Assembly (NCBI RefSeq): GCF_010668805.1
Contig: NZ_WUFT01000027.1
Location: forward strand, 1 to 57,896
Direction: 5' to 3'
DNA: 57,896 nt
DNA from: Rhizobium phaseoli
GTDB taxonomy: Bacteria > Pseudomonadota > Alphaproteobacteria > Rhizobiales > Rhizobiaceae
A program made the position numbers and the translations under genes. The notes under the pieces were generated by a model. That model was not told the DNA's origin. It worked only from the letters and a program-made list of their open reading frames with translations, and searched no databases. This document shows, piece by piece, positions 26,268-34,248 of the stretch (positions within the stretch are counted from its first letter, which is position 1; each line of letters starts with the position of its first letter).

Positions 26268-26517
26268 AGATCCGGCCCAGAGGCGTCTCTCTGGCTGAAA
26301 CACAGCTGCCATTTTGACGGATTGCCCCTGAAGCAAAATCGGCTTTCCTCGGCTGGACCATTTTATCCGTTCGAGTTCTCGCGCGGATGGGGCGGCACAC
26401 GGCAAGACGGCAGCTGAATGAGCAAAATGCACGGCAGATTGGTCTGTTTGTACCGTTCCGACTGAGCGATCCGCATCTGATGATATGCGCACACATCGCT
26501 TAACCGGAGGGTACCAC

Positions 26518-27579
26518 GTGAAAATCTACAACATTGCTCTAATCGGATTTGGTGGCGTCAACCGCGCGTTGGCCGAACTCATCACGATGAAGAACACGCG
26601 GTGGGAACGGGATCTCGGTTTCCGCCTGAACATCGTTGCTGTCAGCGACCTTTATCTCGGTTCCGTAATTTCGCCGAACGGCCTCGACGCCAAGACACTC
26701 ATTGAAGCGAATTTCGCAAAGGGCGGTTTGGGCGGGCTTTCTGGAGGAAGCGCGGAAGCCGACAATGAGATGATCATCAAGACAGCGCCTGCCGACATCG
26801 TCGTAGAAGCGACATTTACAAACCCTACGGACGGTGAGCCGGCTGTTTCGCACTGCCGCTGGGCTCTCGAATCCGGCAAGCACGTCGTCACCACCAACAA
26901 GGGGCCTGTCGCAATCGCGGCTCAGCAACTAAAGGCCCTTGCCAAGGCCAACGGCGTTCATTTCGAATATGAGGGCTCCGTCATGAGCGGAACCCCCGTC
27001 TTACGTATGGCAGAGAAGACCCTTTCAGGCGCAGAGATAAAAGGGTTCGAAGGAATCCTGAATGGCACATCAAACTTCGTCCTCGGCCGCATGGAGAATG
27101 GTCTCGACTTTGCCAGCGCCGTCGCAGAAGCGCAGGCACTCGGCTTTGCCGAAGCCGATCCGACCGCCGACGTCGAAGGTTTCGACGTCCGCCTCAAGGT
27201 GGTGATCCTCGCGAACGAGCTGCTGGGAGCAAACCTCAAGCCGGAGGAAGTCTCCTGTGAAGGCATTTCCAAGCTTTCTCCTTCCGACATCGATGCAGCG
27301 GCAAAGGCCAACAGCCGTTGGAAGTTGATCGGATCGGCCCTTCGCAATGCCGACGGAACGATAACCGGCAGCGTTGCTCCCAAGCAGCTGCCGCTCGAGC
27401 ATCCGCTCGCGGGGGTCAACGGCGCTACCAACGCAGTCTCGCTGAACACCGAACTGCTGGGCTCTGTCACTGTCACGGGTCCCGGCGCCGGCCGGACCGA
27501 GACCGCCTATGCGCTGCTGTCCGACATTGTCGCCATCCATAATGCCCGTTCTGACATCCTTGGGAAGGAGGCTGCGTGA
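26518..27579 (+). CDS. hom: Homoserine dehydrogenase-like, ACT-less (catabolic type)
   Basis: A 353-residue protein that starts at GTG 26518 with GGAGGG six bases before it. The NAD(P) motif is ALIGFGGVNRALAEL. Lys128 in TTNKGP and the pair Asp223/Lys227 in EGFDVRLKVVILAN correspond to the catalytic residues of homoserine dehydrogenase; LNGTSNFVLGRM is also conserved. The C-terminal ACT regulatory domain of biosynthetic enzymes is missing. Coupled to an aldehyde dehydrogenase gene by TGATG, it would oxidise homoserine to aspartate semialdehyde for catabolism. Plasmid-borne homoserine use is known in pea-nodulating Rhizobium. A related 4-hydroxy substrate cannot be excluded. Confidence 0.85.
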   Translation: MKIYNIALIGFGGVNRALAELITMKNTRWERDLGFRLNIVAVSDLYLGSVISPNGLDAKTLIEANFAKGGLGGLSGGSAEADNEMIIKTAPADIVVEATFTNPTDGEPAVSHCRWALESGKHVVTTNKGPVAIAAQQLKALAKANGVHFEYEGSVMSGTPVLRMAEKTLSGAEIKGFEGILNGTSNFVLGRMENGLDFASAVAEAQALGFAEADPTADVEGFDVRLKVVILANELLGANLKPEEVSCEGISKLSPSDIDAAAKANSRWKLIGSALRNADGTITGSVAPKQLPLEHPLAGVNGATNAVSLNTELLGSVTVTGPGAGRTETAYALLSDIVAIHNARSDILGKEAA

Positions 27580-28981
27580 TGGCAAGCTTCGCCCTGTGCA
27601 AAAAGACGTCTCCAGCCGAGATCATCGTCAGCAATCCCTTCGATGGCAGCTTGGTCGGTGTGGTCTCGAAGACTGGTTCGGACGCGGTGAACCTGCTGCT
27701 CGAGCGCGCCAATCGCGGCGCGAGGATCGCCCGATTGCTTCCCCGCCACCAGCGCTCCGCAATTCTCGATAAGGCTGCAGCGACCGTTGAAGCCCGCAAG
27801 GAGGAATTTGCGCTCCTGATAGTGCGGGAGGCCGGGAAGACAATCACGCAGGCGCGCAAGGAGGTGACACGCTGTGTCAACACTTTGAAGCTCTCGGCGG
27901 AAGAGGCCAAGCGAAACGCCGGCGAAGTCATTCCGTTTGACGCCTATGCCGGATCGGAATCCCGTCAAGGCTGGTATACCCGAGAGCCACTGGGCATCAT
28001 CACGGCGATCACGCCTTATAACGATCCGCTTAATCTCGTGGCCCACAAGCTCGGCCCCGCCATCGCCGGCGGCAATGCGATACTCTTGAAGCCTTCCGAG
28101 CTTACCCCTCTGTCGGCCATCAAGCTGGCGGACGTGTTGATTGAAAGCGGTCTGCCGGAAGAAGTCATCACGGTCGCTGTCGGCGGGGCGGACTTGGCAA
28201 GGCGCTGGCTTCGGCTAAAGAGGTTCGAATGATCTCCTTCACGGGCGGCTTTGCAACCGGCGAGGCCATCGCAAAATCCGCCGGTATCAAGAAACTCGCG
28301 ATGGATCTCGGTGGAAATGCACCCGTTATCGTGATGGAAAACAGCGATGTTGACGCCGCTGTTGAAGATTGTGTGTCAGGCGCTTTCTGGGCGGCGGGTC
28401 AGAACTGTATCGGTACGCAGAGGATTCTAGTCCAGCGCCCGATCTATGAGCGGTTCAAGACCGCGTTCGTGACTCAGACCCTCGAGCTGAGAACCGGCGA
28501 CCCGATGGAAGCTGACACTGACATGGGTCCGATGATCACCGAAAAGGCGGTCGACCGCGCCGCTTCCATGGTCGAGCGGGCGATCGCAGCCGGCGCCGCG
28601 CTGCTTTGCGGCCACAAGCCCTCCGGTACACTCTATCCTCCGACCATCCTCGAGAATGTGCCGGCGACGTGCGACGTGTTGAATGAGGAAGTCTTCGCAC
28701 CGGTTGTCATCCTGCAGCCGTTCGACGAATTGGATGAAGCAATACTACTTGCAAACAACCCGGAATATAGCCTGCATGCGGGCATCTTTACCAACGATCT
28801 CGATGCCGCCAAGAGGATCGATGCCGGGGGTATAATGATCAATCAGTCATCCGACTACCGATTCGACGCGATGCCCTTTGGAGGTTTCAAATACGGCAGC
28901 ATGGGGCGCGAAGGCGTGCGCTTCGCTTACGAAGACATGACCCAACCGAAGGTCATCTGCATCACCCGGTTGCAGCGCTGA
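27579..28981 (+). pseudogene. Aldehyde dehydrogenase, single-base frameshift
   Basis: The ATG at 27579 overlaps the hom stop. The frame encodes an aldehyde dehydrogenase N-terminal half (ITAITPYNDPLNLVAHKLGP, NAILLKPSELTPLSA). It then breaks after VGGADL near 28195, where GG replaces an expected GGG. The second frame continues KALASAKEVRMISFTGG to the stop at 28981. The nucleophile is Cys277 in GQNCIG. The usual catalytic Glu of ELGG is Asp (AMDLGGNAP). The total of 1403 bases is one short of 468 codons. If intact, it would fit oxidation of aspartate semialdehyde from the preceding enzyme. Deletion or sequencing error cannot be separated here. Confidence 0.8.
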
Positions 28982-29076
28982 CCGGCCAGCCAGTCCAAGA
29001 CCATCGTTGCCTCCGGATATTGATATGTTCCAATGATCTATCACCATGCTTGCCCCTTCCCCGATCGTAAAGTCGA

Positions 29077-29097
29077 GAGGCTGCGTTTGGCAGCCTC
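29077..29097 (+). terminator. Hairpin downstream of the aldehyde dehydrogenase
   Basis: A perfect eight-base stem GAGGCTGC / GCAGCCTC with loop GTTTG, 96 bases after the stop codon and between convergent operons. No T run follows, so its efficiency as an intrinsic terminator is uncertain. The rest of 28982-29253 shows no gene. Confidence 0.5.
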
Positions 29098-29253
29098 ATC
29101 AGGCAAATCGCGGTCAGGGTTTGCTCTGCGGAACCTCGGGAAAAAGCCCAACGCTTAGCCATGAAAAATACAAGCGCGTCGTCGAAATGGCGATCGAGAC
29201 TTCATATGGCCGCGTGGGCGGCATACGCGTGCATCGACCGATACTCCCCAGTT

Positions 29254-29697
29254 CTATTTTCGAATTACGGAAGAGAGTGCAAAAGAAGTCAGTGTGTCGC
29301 GCACACCGGGCATCTCGGCTATTAGGTGCCAAATTTGCGTTATGCGGTCTGCCTTGGAAGACTCTACCCTGACAAGGAGATCGAAATCGCCGGTCATCAC
29401 ATCGCAAGCGACCACCTCCGGGATTTTCCGAAGCGCCTGAATAACATCCCCGCCCTTCATGCGATCATGGCGATAGACGAAGACGAGCGCGGTCGTCACG
29501 TTTTGGCTAGTTGCTCCATCGCCGGTGACGATCGTATATCCCTTGATGAAGCCTTCTCGCTCAAGTCGCTCTATCCGCACCCGCACGGCGTTGCGCGAAA
29601 GATTTACCTTCGCCGACAACTCGGCATGCGAGGTTCGAGCGTTGGCCTTCAATGCGGCTACTATCTGTTCGTCGATCCGATCAAGAAGATTTTTCAT
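29254..29697 (-). CDS. Lrp/AsnC family transcriptional regulator
   Basis: A 147-residue protein that begins MKNLLDRIDEQIVAALKANA. Its helix-turn-helix is LSAKVNLSRNAVRVRIERL and its RAM domain contains CDVMTGDFDLLVRV. The ATG at 29697 is preferred to an upstream in-frame start. It lies 14 bases after the ThrB-like pseudokinase gene, so the two are co-transcribed at the end of the M20-GhrA-cupin run. It converges with the homoserine dehydrogenase/aldehyde dehydrogenase operon and may regulate it. Confidence 0.88.
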   Translation of the reverse strand: MKNLLDRIDEQIVAALKANARTSHAELSAKVNLSRNAVRVRIERLEREGFIKGYTIVTGDGATSQNVTTALVFVYRHDRMKGGDVIQALRKIPEVVACDVMTGDFDLLVRVESSKADRITQIWHLIAEMPGVRDTLTSFALSSVIRK

Positions 29698-29711
29698 GGA
29701 GTCGGAGCCGA

Positions 29712-30500
29712 TCAATTACCTAGAATGTCCGAAATTGCCGAACGATAAGCTAACACGGCCATTTCCGGTAGGAAGCTTCTTTCCTTCTGGCTGGCAAACC
29801 GTCTAGCTGTGGACGCCATGATGAAGCCTGGTAAGGCTTCCTTTTCGGGGGCGGTCAGTTGTCGAACCCCTTCATAACCCTGAAGCAGCGCACGTGCCCG
29901 ATCCTCGTTCAGTTCTCCGCCGGATTCCGCCACCCAGCCGACCAGCACATCTGCAATCTCCGATACGAACGCATCGTCGTGGCGAAGCCTGAAGTTAATG
30001 ATCCCGCTCACGTCATTTCCAACGAAAAAGACATTCGCCTGGGCCAACGCGCCGTGAACGGTCCCGGTTGGAAGGGCTGGCGCCAGACCCTTTGTCTTCC
30101 GTTCAAGAACAGAATGGATTTGAGCCATCGTGCGGCCCAGGCTTCGGCACTTCGCCGGGCCTGCAAGGGTGGACGAGGAGCCTTGGACAAAGCTGACGGT
30201 AGCAACCAATCGGTCGGCAGCCCGACACGTGGCATGGCCTTGGAGCGTGCGCAGCGGCCTAGGGCACGGCACGCCATTTTGAAAGAGCGCCTCCATGGTC
30301 TCGAAGGCTCTTTCCAGATCAAGAGGCTGGACTCCGTTTTCGAAAAGCGTCACGATGAACTCGCCTTCCTGGGCGCGAAACAGGTAGGTCGTATCAGTGT
30401 CGCCATCGGCGATGCCGATCACGGACGAGAGCGATGTAAAACCATAGGCTGCTGTGATCGATTGGCGATCACCGTCAGAAAGCTCGGTAAAAACAGCCAT
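29712..30500 (-). CDS. Homoserine-kinase-II-like pseudokinase
   Basis: A 262-residue APH-fold protein that follows ThrB-type homoserine kinase II at its N terminus (MAVFTELSDGD, GIADGDTDTTYLFRAQEGEF, GVPCPRPLRT) and C terminus (RALLQGYEGVRQLTAPEKEALP). The catalytic loop HxDxxxxN is HGALAQAN, so the base Asp is Ala151. The metal Asp of GLIDF is Asn169 (GIINF). About 40 residues before the loop are missing compared with ThrB of about 320. It is probably catalytically dead. It may be a ligand-binding or regulatory protein for the Lrp gene that follows it by 14 bases, or a decaying gene that is still open. Confidence 0.7.
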   Translation of the reverse strand: MAVFTELSDGDRQSITAAYGFTSLSSVIGIADGDTDTTYLFRAQEGEFIVTLFENGVQPLDLERAFETMEALFQNGVPCPRPLRTLQGHATCRAADRLVATVSFVQGSSSTLAGPAKCRSLGRTMAQIHSVLERKTKGLAPALPTGTVHGALAQANVFFVGNDVSGIINFRLRHDDAFVSEIADVLVGWVAESGGELNEDRARALLQGYEGVRQLTAPEKEALPGFIMASTARRFASQKERSFLPEMAVLAYRSAISDILGN

Positions 30501-30668
30501 TTTCGCTCCCTTGTGATGGCCGATGATTTGGCGCTCGAACGAACTCCCACGAGCCGCGAGAACTCCCGCATTGCTGCGAGCGATTGCCTGGCAAAACGCG
30601 CGGCGGAAAATACTCTCTTCCGCTGCGGCGCAGGCGATTGCTCGTTGTCTCCCACGGACGCCCAGCAG

Positions 30669-31022
30669 TTACATGACCGTCACGTAGATCTTACGGACGG
30701 TTTCCACGGTACGCCATGTGCCGACGAAACCGGGCTTCATCACGAAACTGTCACCCGCTTTGTAGGTAACCGGTTCTCCGCCAACCGGCGTGATTTCCAC
30801 GACTCCCTGAAGGATGTGGCAAAACTCGAAGGTCTCGCCCTTGACGGAATGCGTCAGTCCCGGAGTTGCTTCCCAGACGCCGGTGTGGATCATTTCACCT
30901 CTCGCTACGTCCTGGGCCCAGGACTTGAACGACGGATCGCCGGAAATAAGACGCTCCGGCCCGGGCTTGGATTCACGCGGAGCTTCTGTGCTGTTCGGTA
31001 CGATGGTCTTTAGGAGGGACAT
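30669..31022 (-). CDS. Small cupin protein, paralogue 3
   Basis: A 117-residue single-domain cupin, clearly similar along its length to 14674-15027: MSLLKTIVPN start, VKGETFEFCHILQGVVEI, AGDSFVMKPGFVGTWRTVE, end RKIYVTVM. It is 28 bases downstream of the ghrA-like gene in the operon that begins with the M20 deacetylase. Function unknown; metal-binding cupins of this type may act on, or sense, a small amino-acid derivative. Confidence 0.85.
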   Translation of the reverse strand: MSLLKTIVPNSTEAPRESKPGPERLISGDPSFKSWAQDVARGEMIHTGVWEATPGLTHSVKGETFEFCHILQGVVEITPVGGEPVTYKAGDSFVMKPGFVGTWRTVETVRKIYVTVM

Positions 31023-31050
31023 GTTTTCTCCTTGCTCTCCTGGTTGCAGC

Positions 31051-31974
31051 TCAATAACCGCGGTCGCGATCGACGAGCCCGATCAGGTCGAGGCCGTCGC
31101 GATGGCGCTTGATGTTGTCGATGACGGCGCGGGCCGCCGTTTCTGGTTGAGTAACGCTTGCGATGTGCGGCGTTAGAATAATCTTTGGATGTCGCCAGAA
31201 ACCATGCTCGGGAGGCAAGGGCTCAGGTTCCGTGACGTCGATGACCGCGCCCGACAGATGCCCCGCGTCGAGGGCCGCAATGAGCGCGTCGTGATCGAGT
31301 TGGGCACCGCGCCCCACGTGGATGAGCGCCGCGCCGGCTGGAAGCGTCTCTAAGAGCGCGGCGTCGAGCAGTCCTTGTGTCTCTTGCGTCAGCGGCAGGA
31401 GACAGATCAGGATGTCTGTACGCGCCAGAAACGGGGTGAGGCCGTCCGGACCGTGAAAGCAGTCAACATCCTCCACCTGTCGCTCCGAGCGGCTCCAGGC
31501 GGCAAGCGGAAAGCCGAAGGGTTTCAGTCGCTCGACGACGGCCTGGGCGAGCAGGCCGAGGCCAAGGATACCGATCCGCTGCTGGGCGGCTTGGCACGTG
31601 GGAAGGGGGAGCCAGGTGGCGTCGGCCTGTTGGCCAATATAGGCCTTCAGCTTTCGGTGAAGAGCGAGCACCGCGAGCGTTACATATTCTTGCATCATCC
31701 GGACGATGCCGTCCTCGACCATGCGGACGAGCATGACGTTCGGGGGTAGAGTTTGCGGCTTGAATTGGTCAACACCGGCGCCGATCGAGAAGACGACTTC
31801 CAGGTTCTTGAAGCGATGAAGATCGGGCGGCGCCGTCCAGGTCAGGATGTAGCGTATGTCGTCTGGATTGCGTTCCGAGATATCCATGACGAAAGGAAGA
31901 TCGGGCAGATCGCGCGCAAAAGCATCCGCGAAGACGCGGCCTCTTTCTCGATCCGAATTGAACCAGAAAACCAT
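31051..31974 (-). CDS. ghrA: Glyoxylate/hydroxypyruvate reductase A-like D-2-hydroxyacid dehydrogenase
   Basis: A 307-residue protein of the GhrA branch of the D-2-hydroxyacid dehydrogenase family. NAD-binding motif GILGLGLLAQAVVERL, catalytic Arg in LIHVGRGAQLD, Glu in VTEPEPLP and His in ILTPHIASVTQ are all present. It reduces short 2-keto acids such as glyoxylate or hydroxypyruvate to D-hydroxy acids. It is nine bases downstream of the M20 deacetylase gene and 28 bases before the cupin gene. It may handle the keto acid left when a hydroxy amino acid is deaminated. Confidence 0.87.
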   Translation of the reverse strand: MVFWFNSDRERGRVFADAFARDLPDLPFVMDISERNPDDIRYILTWTAPPDLHRFKNLEVVFSIGAGVDQFKPQTLPPNVMLVRMVEDGIVRMMQEYVTLAVLALHRKLKAYIGQQADATWLPLPTCQAAQQRIGILGLGLLAQAVVERLKPFGFPLAAWSRSERQVEDVDCFHGPDGLTPFLARTDILICLLPLTQETQGLLDAALLETLPAGAALIHVGRGAQLDHDALIAALDAGHLSGAVIDVTEPEPLPPEHGFWRHPKIILTPHIASVTQPETAARAVIDNIKRHRDGLDLIGLVDRDRGY

Positions 31975-31983
31975 AGTTCCCTC

Positions 31984-33108
31984 TCAGTCTCGCAGGGTTT
32001 CTGCAAACCGCAAGATCATTTCCTCGCAGGCAATAAGTTCGTCGAGGCGGATGAATTCGTCGGCGCGATGGGCGCGGGCGATGTCCCCCGGCCCGCAGAT
32101 GATCGCGTCGATGCCAGCGGCCTGATAGAGCCCGGCTTCCGTGCCGTAGCTGACGGCAGCCAAGGCCGGCGTGCAGGTCACCCCCTCGATCAGCCGGGCG
32201 AGCGGCGCGTCGGCATCAAGCGAGAGTGCGGGGTAGGTGCTGCTGGTCTCCCATGTTATGCGGAAACCATCTTTCTCCAACGCCTCGGCAACTGCCTTGA
32301 TAGGTTCCAGCAGAACCGTTGGCGACACGCCAGGCACGGCGCGGGCTTCCAATTCCAGAGCGCAGAGATCAGGGATGATGTTGACGCTGCGGCCGCCCAC
32401 GATCGTGCCGATTTGCAAGGTGGAATACGGGGGTTCGAAGGTCTGGTCGTAAGGACCGCTCTGCAGAGTCTCGATAGTCTTCATAGCCGCGGTCATCACC
32501 GCAGTCATCGCATGAATGGCGTTGAGGCCCCTGTCGGGGCGCGACGAATGGCCGGTCGTGCCATGGATCTCGACGCGGGCGGCCGCCTTTCCCTTGTGAC
32601 CTCGGATCGCCACCATACTGCTCGGCTCGCCGATAATTGCGCCCAAGGGCGGGGCGCATAGGTTCCCGATCTGCCGTAGCATGTGCGGCACGCCGCGGCA
32701 GCCGGCTTCCTCATCATAGGAAAAGGCGAAGTGGATCGGACGGCTCAATGGCATCCGCGCCATTGCGGGAAGTCCCGCAAGGGCGGTGGCAAGAAAGCCC
32801 TTCATGTCGCACGCCCCCCTGCCGAAGAGCCGATCGCCCTCTGCCCGCAGGCGGAAGGGATCCGACGTCCAGGTGGGTTCGGACGCGGGAACCACATCCA
32901 TATGCCCGGAAAGAATGTAGCCGGGCTTGTCTTTCGGGCCGATGGTGGCAAAAAGATTTGCTCGATCTCCCTCCGGTCCTGGCAAGACAGTCACGGTGGC
33001 GCCATGACTTTCGAGATAGCCCTTGACCCATGCCACGATGTCGCCGTTCGGAGTCCCGACGACGGATGGAAAGCCGACCAGCTTTTCGAGTATATCCTTA
33101 GCATTCAT
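31984..33108 (-). CDS. M20 metallopeptidase, acetylornithine-deacetylase-like
   Basis: A 374-residue ArgE/DapE-family amidohydrolase. Metal ligands and catalytic residues are visible: His69 in SGHMDVVP, Asp101 in GRGACDMKG, Glu133/Glu134 in SYDEEAGCRG, Glu in IGEPSSM and a C-terminal His in ARAHRADEF. It removes an N-acyl group from an amino acid, probably N-acetyl. ATG 33108 is preferred (GGAGAG seven bases before) over a GTG at 33222. It heads the operon with GhrA and cupin, preceded by the conserved promoter block and by a short open frame. The divergent LysR gene probably controls it. Confidence 0.87.
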   Translation of the reverse strand: MNAKDILEKLVGFPSVVGTPNGDIVAWVKGYLESHGATVTVLPGPEGDRANLFATIGPKDKPGYILSGHMDVVPASEPTWTSDPFRLRAEGDRLFGRGACDMKGFLATALAGLPAMARMPLSRPIHFAFSYDEEAGCRGVPHMLRQIGNLCAPPLGAIIGEPSSMVAIRGHKGKAAARVEIHGTTGHSSRPDRGLNAIHAMTAVMTAAMKTIETLQSGPYDQTFEPPYSTLQIGTIVGGRSVNIIPDLCALELEARAVPGVSPTVLLEPIKAVAEALEKDGFRITWETSSTYPALSLDADAPLARLIEGVTCTPALAAVSYGTEAGLYQAAGIDAIICGPGDIARAHRADEFIRLDELIACEEMILRFAETLRD

Positions 33109-33146
33109 CGCGGGCTCTCCATCATGACTACGCCCCCAGCGGCGGT

Positions 33147-33227
33147 TTAGCTCTGGAGGGCATTTTCCCGCTCCCCAAGACTGGTCGCCGCGGCCAAACG
33201 GGCGGTCGGAGTCGAACGACACTTCAT
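33147..33227 (-). other. Possible 26-codon leader open frame
   Basis: The ATG at 33227 lies where the start codon falls relative to the conserved promoter block of the DSD1-like gene, with GGAGA nine bases before it. It encodes MKCRSTPTAR and 16 more residues, then TAA at 33147-33149, 38 bases before the M20 start. It may be a leader peptide, or what remains of a gene that once followed the block. No similarity is recognised. Confidence 0.3.
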
Positions 33228-33230
33228 AAA

Positions 33231-33297
33231 TCCGATCTCCAATTCGAAATTCACCTTGTCGCCAAACCCTAAAGATGGCAATTAATGAGCAGTGAAG
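33231..33297 (-). promoter_or_regulatory. Conserved promoter block, copy 2, in the LysR/M20 divergent region
   Basis: The reverse complement of this segment matches 2553-2620 at 57 of 68 positions, including CATTAATTGCC, TTTGGCGACAAGGTGA and TTGGAGA. It lies between the LysR start (33319) and the divergent deacetylase operon, the normal position of a LysR-type operator. The TTAATT-rich part is nearest the LysR gene, so autoregulation is plausible. Confidence 0.62.
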
Positions 33298-33318
33298 GTT
33301 CCATTAAGGCATGAATTA

Positions 33319-34248
33319 ATGCTCACCTCGGATGATCTCGCCTTCTTTTCGGTCCTTACTGCCTCGAAATCTCTCGCGGAAAGCGCGAGAAAGCTGAATG
33401 TGACGCCTCCCGCGGTCACCCAGCGCCTGCGCGCGCTCGAAGAGAAAGCCGGCGTACGGTTGATCGACCGGTCCGGACGCCGGCTGCGCCTCACTGAAGA
33501 GGGCTCATTGGTCGCTTCTCACAGCGTTATCGTCAGCGACGCCATAGATTCGCTTGCCGAGGCATTAGCTGATCGCAGGGGTGCAGTTCGCGGACACCTC
33601 AGGGTCGCAGCACCACACGGATTCGGAAGGCTTTACGTGGCCCCGGTCGTGGAAGCGTTCGCTAGAGAGCATGGCGGAGCGACGGCTACCCTGCAGTTGT
33701 CCGACCATCCCTCGGCTCTAATCGTTGAAAGCTATGAGGTCGTTGTTCACATAGGGGCATCCGCGCATCTAGACCAAATCGTGACGACATTAGCGCCGAA
33801 CGATCGAATTCTCTGCGCAAGTCCGAAATACCTGGCCTCGGCTCCGCCCATTTCTGCACCCGCCGATCTTGCTCCACATCGCTGTCTTGCTGTTCGAGAG
33901 AACGAGGAAGACGTAACGCTCTGGCGCTTCAAGGGACTGCGGCAGGAAAGTGCGACAGTGCGTATTAATCCGGTCATGTCGAGCAACGATGGTGCAGTCA
34001 TAAGGGACTGGGCGCTGGCTGGTCAGGGTATCATGATGCGTTCCGAATGGAGCGTTGCAGAAGATCTCGCCGAGGGACGACTGCGGCAGATACTTCCCAA
34101 CTGGAAACTCCCGCCGGCCGATATCGTCGCCATCCTTGGATCGCGGCAGGGGCGAAGCGCGCGGACTGACGCTTTCCTAACGATGCTTCGTCAATCGTTG
34201 AAGCCACTGCCCTGGCGAGCCGACCGCGCCGCGTCACCTCGTCAATAA
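33319..34248 (+). CDS. LysR family transcriptional regulator
   Basis: A 309-residue regulator. The N-terminal winged helix-turn-helix is LAFFSVLTASKSLAESARKL ... TPPAVTQRLRALEEKAGVRL (about 6-45). The rest is a periplasmic-binding-like effector domain. ATG 33319 is used because the domain starts there; an in-frame GTG at 33292 lies inside the conserved promoter block. It is divergent from the M20-GhrA-cupin operon. I infer it binds the block at 33231-33297 and its copy at 2553-2620, linking two distant operons. Its stop overlaps the convergent aldehyde dehydrogenase stop by seven bases. Confidence 0.88.
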   Translation: MLTSDDLAFFSVLTASKSLAESARKLNVTPPAVTQRLRALEEKAGVRLIDRSGRRLRLTEEGSLVASHSVIVSDAIDSLAEALADRRGAVRGHLRVAAPHGFGRLYVAPVVEAFAREHGGATATLQLSDHPSALIVESYEVVVHIGASAHLDQIVTTLAPNDRILCASPKYLASAPPISAPADLAPHRCLAVRENEEDVTLWRFKGLRQESATVRINPVMSSNDGAVIRDWALAGQGIMMRSEWSVAEDLAEGRLRQILPNWKLPPADIVAILGSRQGRSARTDAFLTMLRQSLKPLPWRADRAASPRQ

